Assembly: GCA_030706745.1 (NCBI GenBank)
Contig: JAUZNX010000015.1
Coordinates: forward strand, 23,142-87,141
Length of the DNA stretch: 64,000 nucleotides
Direction: 5' to 3'
Source of the DNA: Bacteroidota bacterium
GTDB taxonomy: Bacteria > Bacteroidota > Ignavibacteria > Palsa-1295
In this document: one piece after another, positions 52,873 through 61,660 of the stretch
Numbering within the stretch: position 1 is the first letter of the stretch
How the letters are laid out: every line of letters starts with the position of its first letter
The notes under the pieces: model-generated
What the model saw: only the letters and a program-made list of their open reading frames with translations
What the model was told of the DNA's origin: nothing
Databases searched by the model: none
Position numbers and translations under genes: made by a program

Positions 52873-53397
52873 TCAATCGAGCATGAGAAATCGCTTCATC
52901 CCCTCGAAATGCTTGGGACCAATGCCTCTGACATTTCGAAGTTCCGCCAGCGTCCGAAACCGCCCACGTTCGGAGCGATAGGCAATGATTCGGTCGGCAG
53001 TCGCAGGGCCGATATTCGGCAATTTCATTAGATCGGCTCTTGTGGCACGATTGAGTGAGATTGAGCCGAGGCGAAGATCGGCTCGCTTGCTATGGTTCTC
53101 CATGCGCTGCCGCACCGAAGACGGTAGCAATGAATCCTCAGGCAATGAGAAGAATAAGGAATCCTGGGTATTCGCGATCTGACTCAAAGCACGGTAGATG
53201 CTATCCTGCTGGTGTTGCTGGGAAATTTCGGTTGCAGAGCGGCCTTGAGGGAACCACTCATAATAGATCCGCTTGCCTTCTCGGAAGGAAATAATGGAAA
53301 GTCCCAGGCCAAGAAAAAGTAAGATCGCCCGCGTCTCGCGCGGAGTGTAAAACTGACCGGCGAGCTTGTTCAGCTTCGGAAGGAGATCGCGGAACAT
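52873..53397 (-). CDS. ComEA-like membrane-anchored helix-hairpin-helix protein
   Basis: 174 residues. One membrane segment (ILLFLGLGLSIISF, about 24-38) is followed by a ~70-residue linker and a C-terminal (HhH)2 domain: SLNRATRADLMKLPNIGPATADRIIAYR and FRTLAELRNVRGIGPKHFEGMKRFL. The two GIGP/NIGP hairpins bind DNA non-specifically. ComEA in naturally competent bacteria binds incoming DNA in the periplasm; no other competence gene is nearby, so uptake is only a possibility. It is the first gene of a minus-strand run into the unknown gene and rsmD. Confidence 0.82.
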   Translation of the reverse strand: MFRDLLPKLNKLAGQFYTPRETRAILLFLGLGLSIISFREGKRIYYEWFPQGRSATEISQQHQQDSIYRALSQIANTQDSLFFSLPEDSLLPSSVRQRMENHSKRADLRLGSISLNRATRADLMKLPNIGPATADRIIAYRSERGRFRTLAELRNVRGIGPKHFEGMKRFLMLD

Positions 53398-53539
53398 TGG
53401 TGATAATTTCCGTTCTTAACGAGCTTTTCGGGAGATTCTTTCCGCCCGAACGTATCCACCGCACTGATTAACCCTGATCGGGAAGGAATTCTTCGGCGCC
53501 CGGATTGTTCGATTGCCGCTAAGTTCAGAAAAGACGAAT

Positions 53540-53932
53540 ATGTTCACGCTGATTGTAATTCTCATTCTTCTTGTCTGCGTCGTTTTGACGCTTGTCGTGC
53601 TTTCGCAGTCCTCCAAGGGCGATGGACTGTCCGGCGCATTAGGCGCTCCGGGATCAGTCGGGGCCGTCTTTGGGGTACGCCGGGCTTCAGATTTCCTCCA
53701 AAAGACCACAATTTGGCTCGGCGGAATTTTCGTCGTGCTCTGCGTATTAGCAAATCTCTTTTTCCTTCCGCGCGAGAGCACCATTCCTTCGGCCGTTCAG
53801 ACTGGCAATGCTCCCGTCACCCAACCGGCTCCTCAGCGTCAATCCGCTCCATCCGCGCCGGCAGTTCCATCCGGAGCCCAACCAGGGACTGGACAGACGA
53901 ACCCGGACAATTCTCCGATGCCCGCGAAGTAA
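53540..53932 (+). CDS. secG: Preprotein translocase subunit SecG
   Basis: 130 residues from ATG 53540. Two membrane helices, TLIVILILLVCVVLTLVVLSQ and TIWLGGIFVVLCVLANLFFL, flank the SecG loop SSKGDGLSGALGAPGSVGAVFGVRRASDFLQK. A low-complexity Pro/Gln/Ser/Ala tail of about 50 residues follows, as in SecG of many Bacteroidota. It associates with SecYE in the inner membrane to assist export. It is divergent from the ComEA-like gene. Confidence 0.93.
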   Translation: MFTLIVILILLVCVVLTLVVLSQSSKGDGLSGALGAPGSVGAVFGVRRASDFLQKTTIWLGGIFVVLCVLANLFFLPRESTIPSAVQTGNAPVTQPAPQRQSAPSAPAVPSGAQPGTGQTNPDNSPMPAK

Positions 53933-54114
53933 TTGCGAAGTGCTACCGGGTGTATACAGTCGATTAGGTTGATTGATATTGCGTACCATGCTTCATGGCG
54001 TTGCGAATCATACTTCAAGCATTGCGGCTAAGCGGCTAATATGAGGCAACTCTTCAGTTGAATGGAATTATCTCAGCCATTCAGACTTTATGTCTCCAAT
54101 ATTGCATTAGACCG

Positions 54115-54951
54115 ATGAAACGCTACCTGACTGGCTGGTCCATCCTCCTTCTCCTCACACTCGCACTGACCGAAGTTGCACCCCAAGCTGCCTGCGGCAG
54201 GAAGCTGAAAATTTACAGCTTGCCAAAAGAGATTGCGCCCGGCCAGTTGGGCATGCTCATTTTCGAGAATCCAAATCCTGCCCTCCAAAAATCTGAATCG
54301 AAATGCATCGGCGAACGGCTGCCTGGATGGACAAAGTCCGACATCCCAATTCTCCGAATCGAACAAAACGGAAAGCAAGTCTGGATGCCGCTTATATCTT
54401 ATCAAACAGTGGGTGATAGTTCAATCGCGACATTTATGGCGCCCACCACTCTCGAACCAGGCAAGGCCCAGTTGTTTCTGATTAATGACCACGACTTCAG
54501 TATTCCGTCCTCCTTCACCGTTACCAAGGAGTTGCACACCGCTCTCCGAGGAATTACAGGGCCTGAAGTAAGACCTCTAGGGACCGTTCATATTATTGGG
54601 GATGGCTTCGTGCCCGAAGGCTCGATCCACACCAAGAAGGCGATCGATGAGTTGGAAACCAATATTGGCTATAGCAAGCTTTCGAAAGCCGACCAATGGA
54701 CGGCGCTCAACCGGCGGGTCATGAAGGACTGGACGAGTTTTGCTCGCGGCAACTTTCTTACTATCGAACAAAACGGCAAGAAGTGGCGCATCCCTGCCGA
54801 TGGATGCGGCATCGATCTGCGTGGCATGCTACTCGACTATACGCTCCCGCCCGACCTCGTGGCCGGCAGAGCCACGTTTGCTATTTATGTACGTTTGGGC
54901 GGCATGGATGTTCTGGAGACGACTCCAATACCTGTGACTGTCACTCCATAA
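54115..54951 (+). CDS. Exported protein of unknown function
   Basis: 278 residues from ATG 54115 with a signal peptide (MKRYLTGWSILLLLTLALTE, cleavage near QAACG). The mature part looks beta-rich (LKIYSLPKEIAPGQLGMLIFEN, IATFMAPTTLEPGKAQLFLIN, LGTVHIIGDGFVPEGS, ATFAIYVRLGGMDVLE), reminiscent of IPT/TIG-like Ig modules in which a GEGF-like turn begins the strand. No lipobox or sorting tail. It probably sits in the periplasm; I do not recognise a family. Confidence 0.65.
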   Translation: MKRYLTGWSILLLLTLALTEVAPQAACGRKLKIYSLPKEIAPGQLGMLIFENPNPALQKSESKCIGERLPGWTKSDIPILRIEQNGKQVWMPLISYQTVGDSSIATFMAPTTLEPGKAQLFLINDHDFSIPSSFTVTKELHTALRGITGPEVRPLGTVHIIGDGFVPEGSIHTKKAIDELETNIGYSKLSKADQWTALNRRVMKDWTSFARGNFLTIEQNGKKWRIPADGCGIDLRGMLLDYTLPPDLVAGRATFAIYVRLGGMDVLETTPIPVTVTP

Positions 54952-54985
54952 ATACCGTTTTGATCTTGAAGCCACCTAGTCGCCG

Positions 54986-55642
54986 TTGTTCTTGAAACGA
55001 ACACTATTTCTTTGCCTGCTGCTGACCGCGGCATTTACGGTTCGCGCGCTGGCGCAATCTTCCGATTCTTCGCGATTAAAGAAAGTCACTCGCGTCAAGA
55101 AATCCGTCAGCCATGCCCTCGGCGATACGGTCGGAGTTGTCAACGGTGTAGTCATCACGTATGGTGATTTCAAGTCATTGCTGTCTGGAACGATCCATGA
55201 GTATGTGACCCGGACGAGCGAGCATATAATCACTGATAGCGCCTATTCCCTTCTGATTGACACCGCATGGAACAAAGCCGTGGATGATATCATCGAAGAG
55301 CGGGAAATCGAACGCCGGAAACTCAGTTTGAACGATTCGGAGTTGCGGGCGATGGTCATCGAACATCCACCCGACTTTCTGAGAACACAATTTACCGATT
55401 CGACCGGCACGTTCCATCGGGAGATTTTGTCAAACGCAATGAATGACCGTCGCAACGATACGGTCGTGGCGGGCATTCTTGCCAGCGAGCGCATTCGATT
55501 GGAGACAAACCGGCTGATCGCGGCAGTCACGACGAAAGCAAAGACTGAGGCCGAACGGGGACGAATGTTCCATGCCTGGCTCCGCCGAATGCGAGCCGAG
55601 GCTCGCATTATCGATCGTCGATTGAATTTTGGATTTTATTAG
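54986..55642 (+). CDS. Exported SurA/PpiD N-domain-like chaperone protein
   Basis: 218 residues with a signal peptide (KRTLFLCLLLTAAFTVRALA, Ala-X-Ala cleavage). There is no ATG: TTG 54986 or TTG 54992 must serve. After it comes VGVVNGVVITYGDFKSLL, the typical beginning of SurA-type N-domains (VNxxxITxxD), and a helical stretch with FTDSTGTFHREIL like the F-x-GxF-D motif of PpiD/SurA. No parvulin PPIase domain is present, so it would be chaperone-only. The helical C-terminus is Arg-rich. It lies 34 bases after the preceding exported protein and may be co-transcribed. Confidence 0.65.
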   Translation: MFLKRTLFLCLLLTAAFTVRALAQSSDSSRLKKVTRVKKSVSHALGDTVGVVNGVVITYGDFKSLLSGTIHEYVTRTSEHIITDSAYSLLIDTAWNKAVDDIIEEREIERRKLSLNDSELRAMVIEHPPDFLRTQFTDSTGTFHREILSNAMNDRRNDTVVAGILASERIRLETNRLIAAVTTKAKTEAERGRMFHAWLRRMRAEARIIDRRLNFGFY

Positions 55643-55685
55643 GCTGTTTCGTATCCATATTATTTTCGTTCATTCCCATTAGAAT

Positions 55686-56342
55686 TTGCCACAGCACGAG
55701 CATCGCAACCACGAGAAGACTGAAGATGATGCGCGGTCGGATCACGGATACTATCCCCGGGAGCCGATCGAACCGGCACGCATTGAATCTGGCGAGATCT
55801 TCGACAACGATCCGGAGCGCGACCGACGCTTGCCGCGTCGACGGCTGGCTCGCGAACGCGTTCTCCAAATCCTCTATGCGAACGAGCTTTCCGGACGAGA
55901 TCTGGACGAATTATTTTTCGATCTCGCACAACAAGACTTATCTGTTGATACGGCAGCGCTGACCTTTGGGCGCGATCTGGTCCGCGAGTTTACGGTCCAT
56001 CGCGAGCAGATCGACAAATTGATCCACGAGAAGCTGACCCACTGGGATTTTCGTCGCGTGGCTTTACTCGACCGATTATTGATTCAAATGGGCATCGCGG
56101 AGTTACTCTGTTTTCCCGACATCCCGCCCAAGGCAACGATCAACGAGCTGATCGAAATCGCAAAGGACTATTCGACCGAAGAAAGCGGCAAATTCATCAA
56201 TGGCATTCTTCATGCCGTCATGACTGAGTTGCAGAAGACCGGCGAGCTAAAAAAGACCGGACGTGGGCTTATCGATCGTGGCTTGAATGACCGAGAAGAT
56301 CCTCCCTCAGTGGATGACCCACACACCACCGCAACTTCATAG
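55686..56342 (+). CDS. nusB: Transcription antitermination factor NusB
   Basis: The NusB fold begins at RRRLARERVLQILYANELSG and continues through LIHEKLTHWDFRRVALLDRLLIQMGIAELLCFPDIPPKATINELIEIAKDYSTEESGKFINGILHAVM, which is diagnostic. The frame opens at TTG 55686 with a 48-residue acidic extension not found in ordinary NusB; TTG 55830 (MPRRRLARERVLQ) would give a normal-length protein and is perhaps the real start. The C-terminal ~30 residues are an added polar tail. NusB with NusE binds boxA RNA in rRNA operons. The downstream MFS gene overlaps its end. Confidence 0.9.
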   Translation: MPQHEHRNHEKTEDDARSDHGYYPREPIEPARIESGEIFDNDPERDRRLPRRRLARERVLQILYANELSGRDLDELFFDLAQQDLSVDTAALTFGRDLVREFTVHREQIDKLIHEKLTHWDFRRVALLDRLLIQMGIAELLCFPDIPPKATINELIEIAKDYSTEESGKFINGILHAVMTELQKTGELKKTGRGLIDRGLNDREDPPSVDDPHTTATS

Positions 56343-57597
56343 CCGAGTGGGCTACGATAAAAAGGTCATTGGTTCTTGGGCGATGTTTGATTTCGCCATG
56401 GGGTCGTTCTCGACCACGATGGTTGTCTTCATCTTCCCGATCTATTTCCATGACGTGATCGTGCAGAACGGGCACGGTGACGCGTATTGGGGCCTGACGG
56501 TCTTTGGCTCGATGTTGCTCGTCGCTCTCATCACTCCGTTACTTGGTGCGATGGCTGACGTCCTGCACAACAAGAAGCTCTATCTCGGCATCTTTGCCGC
56601 GACAGTGGTAACCTGCACGGCCTCGCTCTATTTTGTCCAGCCTGGTATGGTGCTTGTCGCAGCGCTGCTCTTCCTGTTTGCGAATGCTGGCTATGAGGGT
56701 GGACTCGTGTTTTACGATGCATTCTTACCAGAGATCACCACTCCGGCGAGCTTCGGACGGGTCTCGGGGATGGGCTTTGCATTTGGGTATGTCGGGTCGC
56801 TTGCCATCTTGCTGATGAGTATCCCATTCCTGGACGATGCTTCCCGCAAGACCACATTTCTGATCACTGCGGCAGACTATGCGCTGTGCGCGATTCCCCT
56901 CTTCCTATTTGTACCGGAGATTCGTCGCAAGGAATCGATTCGGTTCGGCACGCTCGTTCAACGCGGGTTTGGACAACTGAGAACGACAATCGGCCATATC
57001 CGCAACTACAAAGATGTTTCGCGATTCCTCGCGGCATTCTTTATCTACAACGATGGCATCCTTACGGTCGTCGCGTTCAGCGGAATCTACTCGAAGGGTA
57101 CGCTCCACTTCGGGACCATCGATCTCGCGATCTTTTTCATCATGATTCAGGTCGTTGCAATCCTGGGCTCGCTCCTCTTTGGTAAGTTTGCCGATGCACG
57201 CGGTCCCAAATTGGCTATTCAAATTACGCTTCTGATGTGGATTGTCGTCGCGGTATTCGCCTTTTTTGCGACGACTAAAACGACGTTTTATGGCGTCGGT
57301 TTCCTTGCGGGACTTGCACTTGGTTCGTGCCAGGCATGCTCACGAAGCCTGATGGCACTCTTGACACCACCCCAGCATACTGCGGAGTTCTTTGGGTTCT
57401 ATGATGGCTTTGCCGGCAAAGCGAGCGGCATTATCGGACCCTTGGTGTTCGGTGTCCTTTCGGAATTATTCGGGAGTCAGCGACCGGCGATCCTCGCGAT
57501 AGCGGCTTTCTTTATCGCCGGATTCTTCCTGCTGAGCAGTGTACGGGAGCAGCGAGCGGATGGCGAGTTAGGTCAGATCAAATTTGAAACTACCTGA
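56287..57597 (+). CDS. MFS permease, UMF1/Atg22-like family
   Basis: 436 residues with about 12 membrane segments. KKVIGSWAMFDFAMGSFSTTMV is the hallmark N-terminus of the UMF1 (Atg22-like) family, followed by PLLGAMADVLHNKK (MFS motif A-like), NAGYEGGLVFYDAFLPEITTP, FGRVSGMGFAFGYVGS, FIYNDGILTVV and FFGFYDGFAGKASGIIGPLVFG. Yeast Atg22 exports amino acids from the vacuole; bacterial substrates are unknown. It overlaps the end of nusB by 56 bases if the ATG at 56287 is used, 29 if ATG 56314. Confidence 0.88.
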   Translation: MTEKILPQWMTHTPPQLHSRVGYDKKVIGSWAMFDFAMGSFSTTMVVFIFPIYFHDVIVQNGHGDAYWGLTVFGSMLLVALITPLLGAMADVLHNKKLYLGIFAATVVTCTASLYFVQPGMVLVAALLFLFANAGYEGGLVFYDAFLPEITTPASFGRVSGMGFAFGYVGSLAILLMSIPFLDDASRKTTFLITAADYALCAIPLFLFVPEIRRKESIRFGTLVQRGFGQLRTTIGHIRNYKDVSRFLAAFFIYNDGILTVVAFSGIYSKGTLHFGTIDLAIFFIMIQVVAILGSLLFGKFADARGPKLAIQITLLMWIVVAVFAFFATTKTTFYGVGFLAGLALGSCQACSRSLMALLTPPQHTAEFFGFYDGFAGKASGIIGPLVFGVLSELFGSQRPAILAIAAFFIAGFFLLSSVREQRADGELGQIKFETT

Positions 57598-57627
57598 CTT
57601 CCGTGCATGCTTTGGTCTTCGGCCATC

Positions 57628-58845
57628 CTACTTGCCAACGACGACCCTTAAGAATTTCCGTTTCCCGACTTTCAGTACAACGCCTTCAGTGTTGGGAGTA
57701 AAGCTCATCTTCACGTCCAATACTTTCTCGCCGTCGAGCGATACCCCCCCACCCTCAATTAAACGCCGTGCTTCGCTCTTGCTCGGAGCGAGTTTACGCT
57801 CCGCAATGAAGTCCGTAAGAAGAATGGACCTCTCTGAGAAGACATGGACTACCTCGATATCATCCGGTACTTCCTTCTTAACGAACATCGTCCGGAATTT
57901 GTCGTACGCAGCATTGGCGGCTTCATCGCCGTAGAATCCGCGGACGATCTCCTGTCCTAAGCGGACCTTCAAATCGCGCGGATTCGTATTCTTGTCCGCA
58001 AGTTGCTGCTTGATGACTACCAGATCCGGCACGCTTGTCGCGAGTTCAAAGTAGCGCGCGATCATCGTGTCCGGAATCGACATGGTCTTGCCGAACATCT
58101 CGTCGGGCGAGTCAGAAAAGTTGATCGAGTTACCATAGGACTTCGACATCTTGCGTTCGCCATCGGTACCTTCGAGTAGCGGCATCGTCAGCACAGACTG
58201 CGGTTCCATGCCGAAATGACGCTGCAATTCGCGGCCTACGAGCAGATTGAATTTCTGGTCAGTCCCGCCCAGTTCGACATCGGAATGGATCGCGACAGAG
58301 TCCATCCCTTGCGCGAGCGGGTAGAGGAATTCATGCAATGAGATCGGCAACTCGTCGTTGAACCGTTTGTGAAAATCCTCACGCTCGAGCATCTGGCTTA
58401 CGGTGTAGCTTCCGGCAAGTTTGATGACATCCGTGAACGTCATCGGCGAGAGCCACGTCGAATTATACATCACTTTGAGGCGCGAGCCATCGAGAATGCG
58501 ACTCACCTGCTCAACGTAAGTCTCGGCATTCTTCTTCACTTCGTCGGCACTTAACATTGGTCGTGTTTTTTGCCGGCCGGATGGATCGCCGATCATCGCA
58601 GTGAAATCGCCGATGATAAGGCACGCTTGATGTCCCAGATCCTGAAATTGCCGCAATTTGCGTAGCACAACCCCGTGGCCAATATGCAAATCCGGCGTCG
58701 AGGGATCGGCGCCGAGCTTAATATTCAATGGCTTGGACGTTGCACGTGCCCGTTCGATCTTCCGTGCGAATTCTTCTTCGCTGATGAGATCGACCGTGCC
58801 GCGACGAATTAGATCGAGTTGCTCGTTAAGAGTGGGAAAAGTCAT
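57628..58845 (-). CDS. tyrS: Tyrosine-tRNA ligase
   Basis: 405 residues from ATG 58845 (MTFPTLNEQLDLIRRGTVDL). Class I motifs: HIGH in GADPSTPDLHIGHGVVLRKL and KMSKS in TDGERKMSKSYGNSINF. LVGRELQRHFGMEPQSVLTMPLLEGT matches the TyrRS type with KFSKS/KMSKS of environmental bacteria, and the C-terminal S4 domain (RSILLTDFIAERKLAPSKSEARRLIEGGGVSLDGEKV) is present. The gene follows the putative outer membrane protein by 5 bases, ending the smpB - OMP - tyrS run. Confidence 0.95.
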   Translation of the reverse strand: MTFPTLNEQLDLIRRGTVDLISEEEFARKIERARATSKPLNIKLGADPSTPDLHIGHGVVLRKLRQFQDLGHQACLIIGDFTAMIGDPSGRQKTRPMLSADEVKKNAETYVEQVSRILDGSRLKVMYNSTWLSPMTFTDVIKLAGSYTVSQMLEREDFHKRFNDELPISLHEFLYPLAQGMDSVAIHSDVELGGTDQKFNLLVGRELQRHFGMEPQSVLTMPLLEGTDGERKMSKSYGNSINFSDSPDEMFGKTMSIPDTMIARYFELATSVPDLVVIKQQLADKNTNPRDLKVRLGQEIVRGFYGDEAANAAYDKFRTMFVKKEVPDDIEVVHVFSERSILLTDFIAERKLAPSKSEARRLIEGGGVSLDGEKVLDVKMSFTPNTEGVVLKVGKRKFLRVVVGK

Positions 58846-58850
58846 GAGGA

Positions 58851-59735
58851 CTAAAAGAACATTCCGATTCCGACAAACCCGCCCGCTTCGACGTTCGAGT
58901 TTGCAGGCCATATTCCGCTTGGCCTGTGCTGCTCGCCATCGCCGTTCCAATGCCGCTTCGCGATAGAACCGCCTATAGTCCAATAGCCATCATTGGATTG
59001 CAGGGGTCCAAATGGCAAATCAAGTTGAACATGCCCGCCAATGGTATAGCCTGTTGTGCCCTGGCCTGTCGGTGCTGTGCCGAAGAGATCGTTTTCGACG
59101 AAGACAGTCTGTGGCACTTGATAGCCGACATCATACCGCATGCGAATGTCGTTGCTCATGGTAAGTGGGACCATGCCTGCGATACCGAACCCGATGTTGG
59201 TTGCTATCACGATCTCAGTGTAATCCTGATTTGCCTCTGGTACCAGTGTTCCGGAGTCAGTGCCATCGAGTTGGCCCAGCCTCCGGCTTGCAAAGCGGGA
59301 ACGTTCGATCATCAAGTATGGCTGAATCCAAGGCAACATTTCCCAGCCTAGTGTGAGGGATCCAGAGACTTCGTCGTGCTGCACATCTTCCCGCTGCACC
59401 AGATATGCCACGTTCGGTTCATATTTATGACCTGTTTCGAGACCTTTGATAGTGACCGATGGAATCGATCCTTCAAGAGAAAGAAAAAACGGAAGGCTCA
59501 AATCCTGCCGCGCCCGATAGGTGATATGTGGACTGAATGCAAGCGCGGTGAAGCTATTGCCGCGTAAATCCTGTGGATACGAAGCAATCTCACTCGGCTG
59601 GATCTTGCTCATAAAATCCTCTTCATAAAATGTATTGTATGCCGAAAACGCAAGCGATAGCTCCCAGGGCTTCTCCTGCGCTTTTGATACGGTTACAGCC
59701 GTGCTAGTCGCCAGAACGCAGATCGCGGCGCGCAT
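58851..59735 (-). CDS. Putative outer membrane beta-barrel protein
   Basis: 294 residues from ATG 59735 (or 301 from GTG 59756). A signal peptide (MRAAICVLATSTAVTVSKAQ) is followed by amphipathic strands with aromatic residues at both ends (ELSLAFSAYNTFY, LPFFLSLEGSIP, GSLTLGWEMLPWIQPYLMIE, IVIATNIGFGIAG, WTIGGSIAKRHW) and a C-terminal Phe in GGFVGIGMFF, the classic outer membrane insertion signal. I do not recognise a family. It overlaps the 3' end of smpB by 32 bases and precedes tyrS closely, so it is co-transcribed with both. Confidence 0.7.
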   Translation of the reverse strand: MRAAICVLATSTAVTVSKAQEKPWELSLAFSAYNTFYEEDFMSKIQPSEIASYPQDLRGNSFTALAFSPHITYRARQDLSLPFFLSLEGSIPSVTIKGLETGHKYEPNVAYLVQREDVQHDEVSGSLTLGWEMLPWIQPYLMIERSRFASRRLGQLDGTDSGTLVPEANQDYTEIVIATNIGFGIAGMVPLTMSNDIRMRYDVGYQVPQTVFVENDLFGTAPTGQGTTGYTIGGHVQLDLPFGPLQSNDGYWTIGGSIAKRHWNGDGEQHRPSGIWPANSNVEAGGFVGIGMFF

Positions 59736-60195
59736 CGCGCTGTTTAATCGCTTCACGTTTATCGTAGAGTTTTTTACCACGAGCGAGTCCGAGTAATACC
59801 TTCGCTTTGTTCCCTTTGAAATACATTTTGAGCGGAATAAGCGTTGCTCCTTTATCGGCAAGTTTGACCTTCAATCGGGCAATCTCCCTTGCATGCGCCA
59901 GTAGCTTCCGGGCTCGCTTATCTTCGAGATTGAACCGGTTGCCGTGGATGTAGGGCGCGATGTGGACATTTTCCAGCCACAATTCGTCTGCTTTGATCTG
60001 GGCGTAGCCATCAGAGAGCTGCACTTTGCCGGCGCGCAACGACTTCACTTCGGTCCCCCCCAGCACAATACCAGTCTCCAACTCTTCGGAGATCGCATAG
60101 TCATGCCTGGCACGCCGGTTATCCGCGATGGGCTTCGTCTTCCGCTCGCGTGTTGGAGTCTGCGGTGCGGTCGGGGGGCGTCTGACTACTGACAT
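59704..60195 (-). CDS. smpB: SsrA-binding protein SmpB
   Basis: 163 residues. After a ~25-residue Pro/Arg-rich extension the SmpB core begins: IADNRRARHDYAISEELETGIVLGGTEVKSLRAGKVQLSDGYAQI, ELWLENVHIAPY, RARKLLAHAREIARL, and the C-terminal basic tail GLARGKKLYDKREAIKQRDARRDL, which enters the ribosomal A-site path. It works with tmRNA to rescue stalled ribosomes; no ssrA gene was found in the flanking intergenic sequence. Confidence 0.95.
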   Translation of the reverse strand: MSVVRRPPTAPQTPTRERKTKPIADNRRARHDYAISEELETGIVLGGTEVKSLRAGKVQLSDGYAQIKADELWLENVHIAPYIHGNRFNLEDKRARKLLAHAREIARLKVKLADKGATLIPLKMYFKGNKAKVLLGLARGKKLYDKREAIKQRDARRDLRSGD

Positions 60196-60250
60196 AAGGC
60201 GTGTATGAACGGCCCAAAGCCACTCGCCGTGCCCCGATTGTCAATCCATC

Positions 60251-60281
60251 ATAAAACAAAGCCCCGGCACCTGCCGAGGCT
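60251..60281 (-). terminator. Rho-independent terminator for the NlpC/P60 gene
   Basis: On the minus strand AGCCTCGGCA pairs with TGCCGGGGCT (one G-T wobble), followed by TTTGTTTT. It lies about 57 bases after the NlpC/P60 stop and before smpB, separating the two units. Confidence 0.75.
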
Positions 60282-60337
60282 CTGGTGGATGATCGAACAT
60301 CCACATAATACCTAAAGAACAGAGACTGAAGAGAAAC

Positions 60338-61291
60338 TCATTCGCCGCCCGTCGTTGCCATGCTGTTGGTGATTGGGGCCGTCTTTGCGGACGCCATGCC
60401 GCTGTTCGCAAAGAGACGTCGGGCACCAGCAAAATGCTTCGACCAGTACGTGCTCTCCAGCGATCCGACTGTCACACCACGCGAACATGCAGCATTCGCG
60501 AAGAGCCCTTCGCCAATATAGATGCCTACGTGCGTGATAGGTGCATAGCCGGCTGTATGGAAAAATACCAGATCGCCGAACTGCAACCCCTCGCGGGAGA
60601 CTGGCTCGCCTAACTGCCATTGCATATAGGCCGTGCGAGGGAGCTCGACGCCAAATGCACGATTGAATACTTCACGGGTAAACGCCGAGCAGTCGATCCC
60701 GGTCCGGTCGCCACCGCCAAAGACGTAGCGGGTGCCGATCCAGTCGATAATCTCAGCCATGATATCCGAACGCTGGGCCGCATGGCTGGGATCGGTCTCA
60801 TCGTAAAGTGTGAAGTCCTGCGAACGCTGCCGGACCAAGTCCGGATTGAAAGATGTATCTCCAATGGCACCGGGCCGGGCCTTGAAAAATTGCTCGATCG
60901 AAACCGAGACATCATCTTCGGCCTGTTCTTCGCGAGCGGCCTGTGCTATTTCGGATTGGATTTCAGCTGATGAGATGGCAGTTGTGTCATCGACTGAAGC
61001 CTTGGAAAGGTCCCGGATCTTCTGGACAATTTCCTCTTTTTCTTCAGTGGAGAGCGCCTTTTGGGCTACGAGCGGATGATGCTTCCGCTGGGAGAGCCTC
61101 GCATAACGATGGCCATGACGGCGAGCATTGTGCGCGATTTTCCCATGTTTCCCATGCGAGTGATTACCTCGCGGACGCCCGGCTTTATGCTTTCGGGCTG
61201 TGGCATCTGTGCTACTTGCTGACATGATCGCAATTGCGAGCAATGCCAGCGGCAACAATGATACCCAACGCCGTATGATCTTTGGGGTCAT
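60338..61291 (-). CDS. NlpC/P60 family cell-wall hydrolase
   Basis: 317 residues. An N-terminal hydrophobic segment (WVSLLPLALLAIAIMSA) acts as signal peptide, followed by a very basic His/Arg/Lys-rich linker (30-75), a helical region and the NlpC/P60 domain (about 180-300). The catalytic triad can be placed: Cys in GIDCSAFTREVFNRAFG, His in APITHVGIYIGEGLFANA and a later polar third residue in the GVTVGSL region. LPRTAYMQWQLGEPVSREGLQFGDLVFF is characteristic. It cleaves peptidoglycan stem peptides (gamma-D-Glu-diamino acid bond) in the periplasm. The basic linker may bind wall polymers. Confidence 0.88.
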   Translation of the reverse strand: MTPKIIRRWVSLLPLALLAIAIMSASSTDATARKHKAGRPRGNHSHGKHGKIAHNARRHGHRYARLSQRKHHPLVAQKALSTEEKEEIVQKIRDLSKASVDDTTAISSAEIQSEIAQAAREEQAEDDVSVSIEQFFKARPGAIGDTSFNPDLVRQRSQDFTLYDETDPSHAAQRSDIMAEIIDWIGTRYVFGGGDRTGIDCSAFTREVFNRAFGVELPRTAYMQWQLGEPVSREGLQFGDLVFFHTAGYAPITHVGIYIGEGLFANAACSRGVTVGSLESTYWSKHFAGARRLFANSGMASAKTAPITNSMATTGGE

Positions 61292-61660
61292 GCGGTGTCT
61301 ATTTGGTTAGTGTAAACGAACTGACTAGTATTAAGGACTTTCGAGGCGCCCCAAGGACATTTCCGTGGGATGCTTCGAACGTACTTCGTGCAAATATACA
61401 ACATCTTTTCATAGTCTCCGACAAAATGCCATTTTGCTGGCACGAATTGATGTACAGTATTGCCACCAACTATTGCATTGGGTCAAATCCCGGGCCGCAA
61501 TTCCAGCAGAAAGCTCTTATGGAAGTCTTGGGGGTGGTTTCCTTCTGGAGGTCACCGCCTCACCTAACTCCCGCAGAAGATTTTTTTGCCCGCGAACTCA
61601 GATTTCGAGTTCAGGTGTTCAGATCGTGTTCCAAATCATTCTGACCGCTCTTTTGTCGCC
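61292..61660. other. 369-base divergent intergenic region before the TIR gene
   Basis: No convincing gene; the plus-strand frames here lack conserved sequence and start sites. It contains a TATATTTG element for the NlpC/P60 gene. No clear promoter was found for the TIR gene. Confidence 0.6.
61391..61398 (-). promoter_or_regulatory. Putative -7 element TATATTTG for the NlpC/P60 gene
   Basis: A TAnnTTTG match on the minus strand, 100 bases before the ATG at 61291. A TTTG lies further upstream at a spacing of about 23 bases, longer than ideal. Confidence 0.4.

Noticed and set aside
60200..60337. Possible tmRNA or tRNA near smpB
   Set aside because: The only structure is a simple terminator hairpin with a U-tract on the minus strand; no acceptor stem, T-loop motif or CCA was seen.
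61282..61644. 120-codon plus-strand frame before the TIR gene
   Set aside because: Composition unlike a protein, no start context, and it covers the promoter region of the NlpC/P60 gene.
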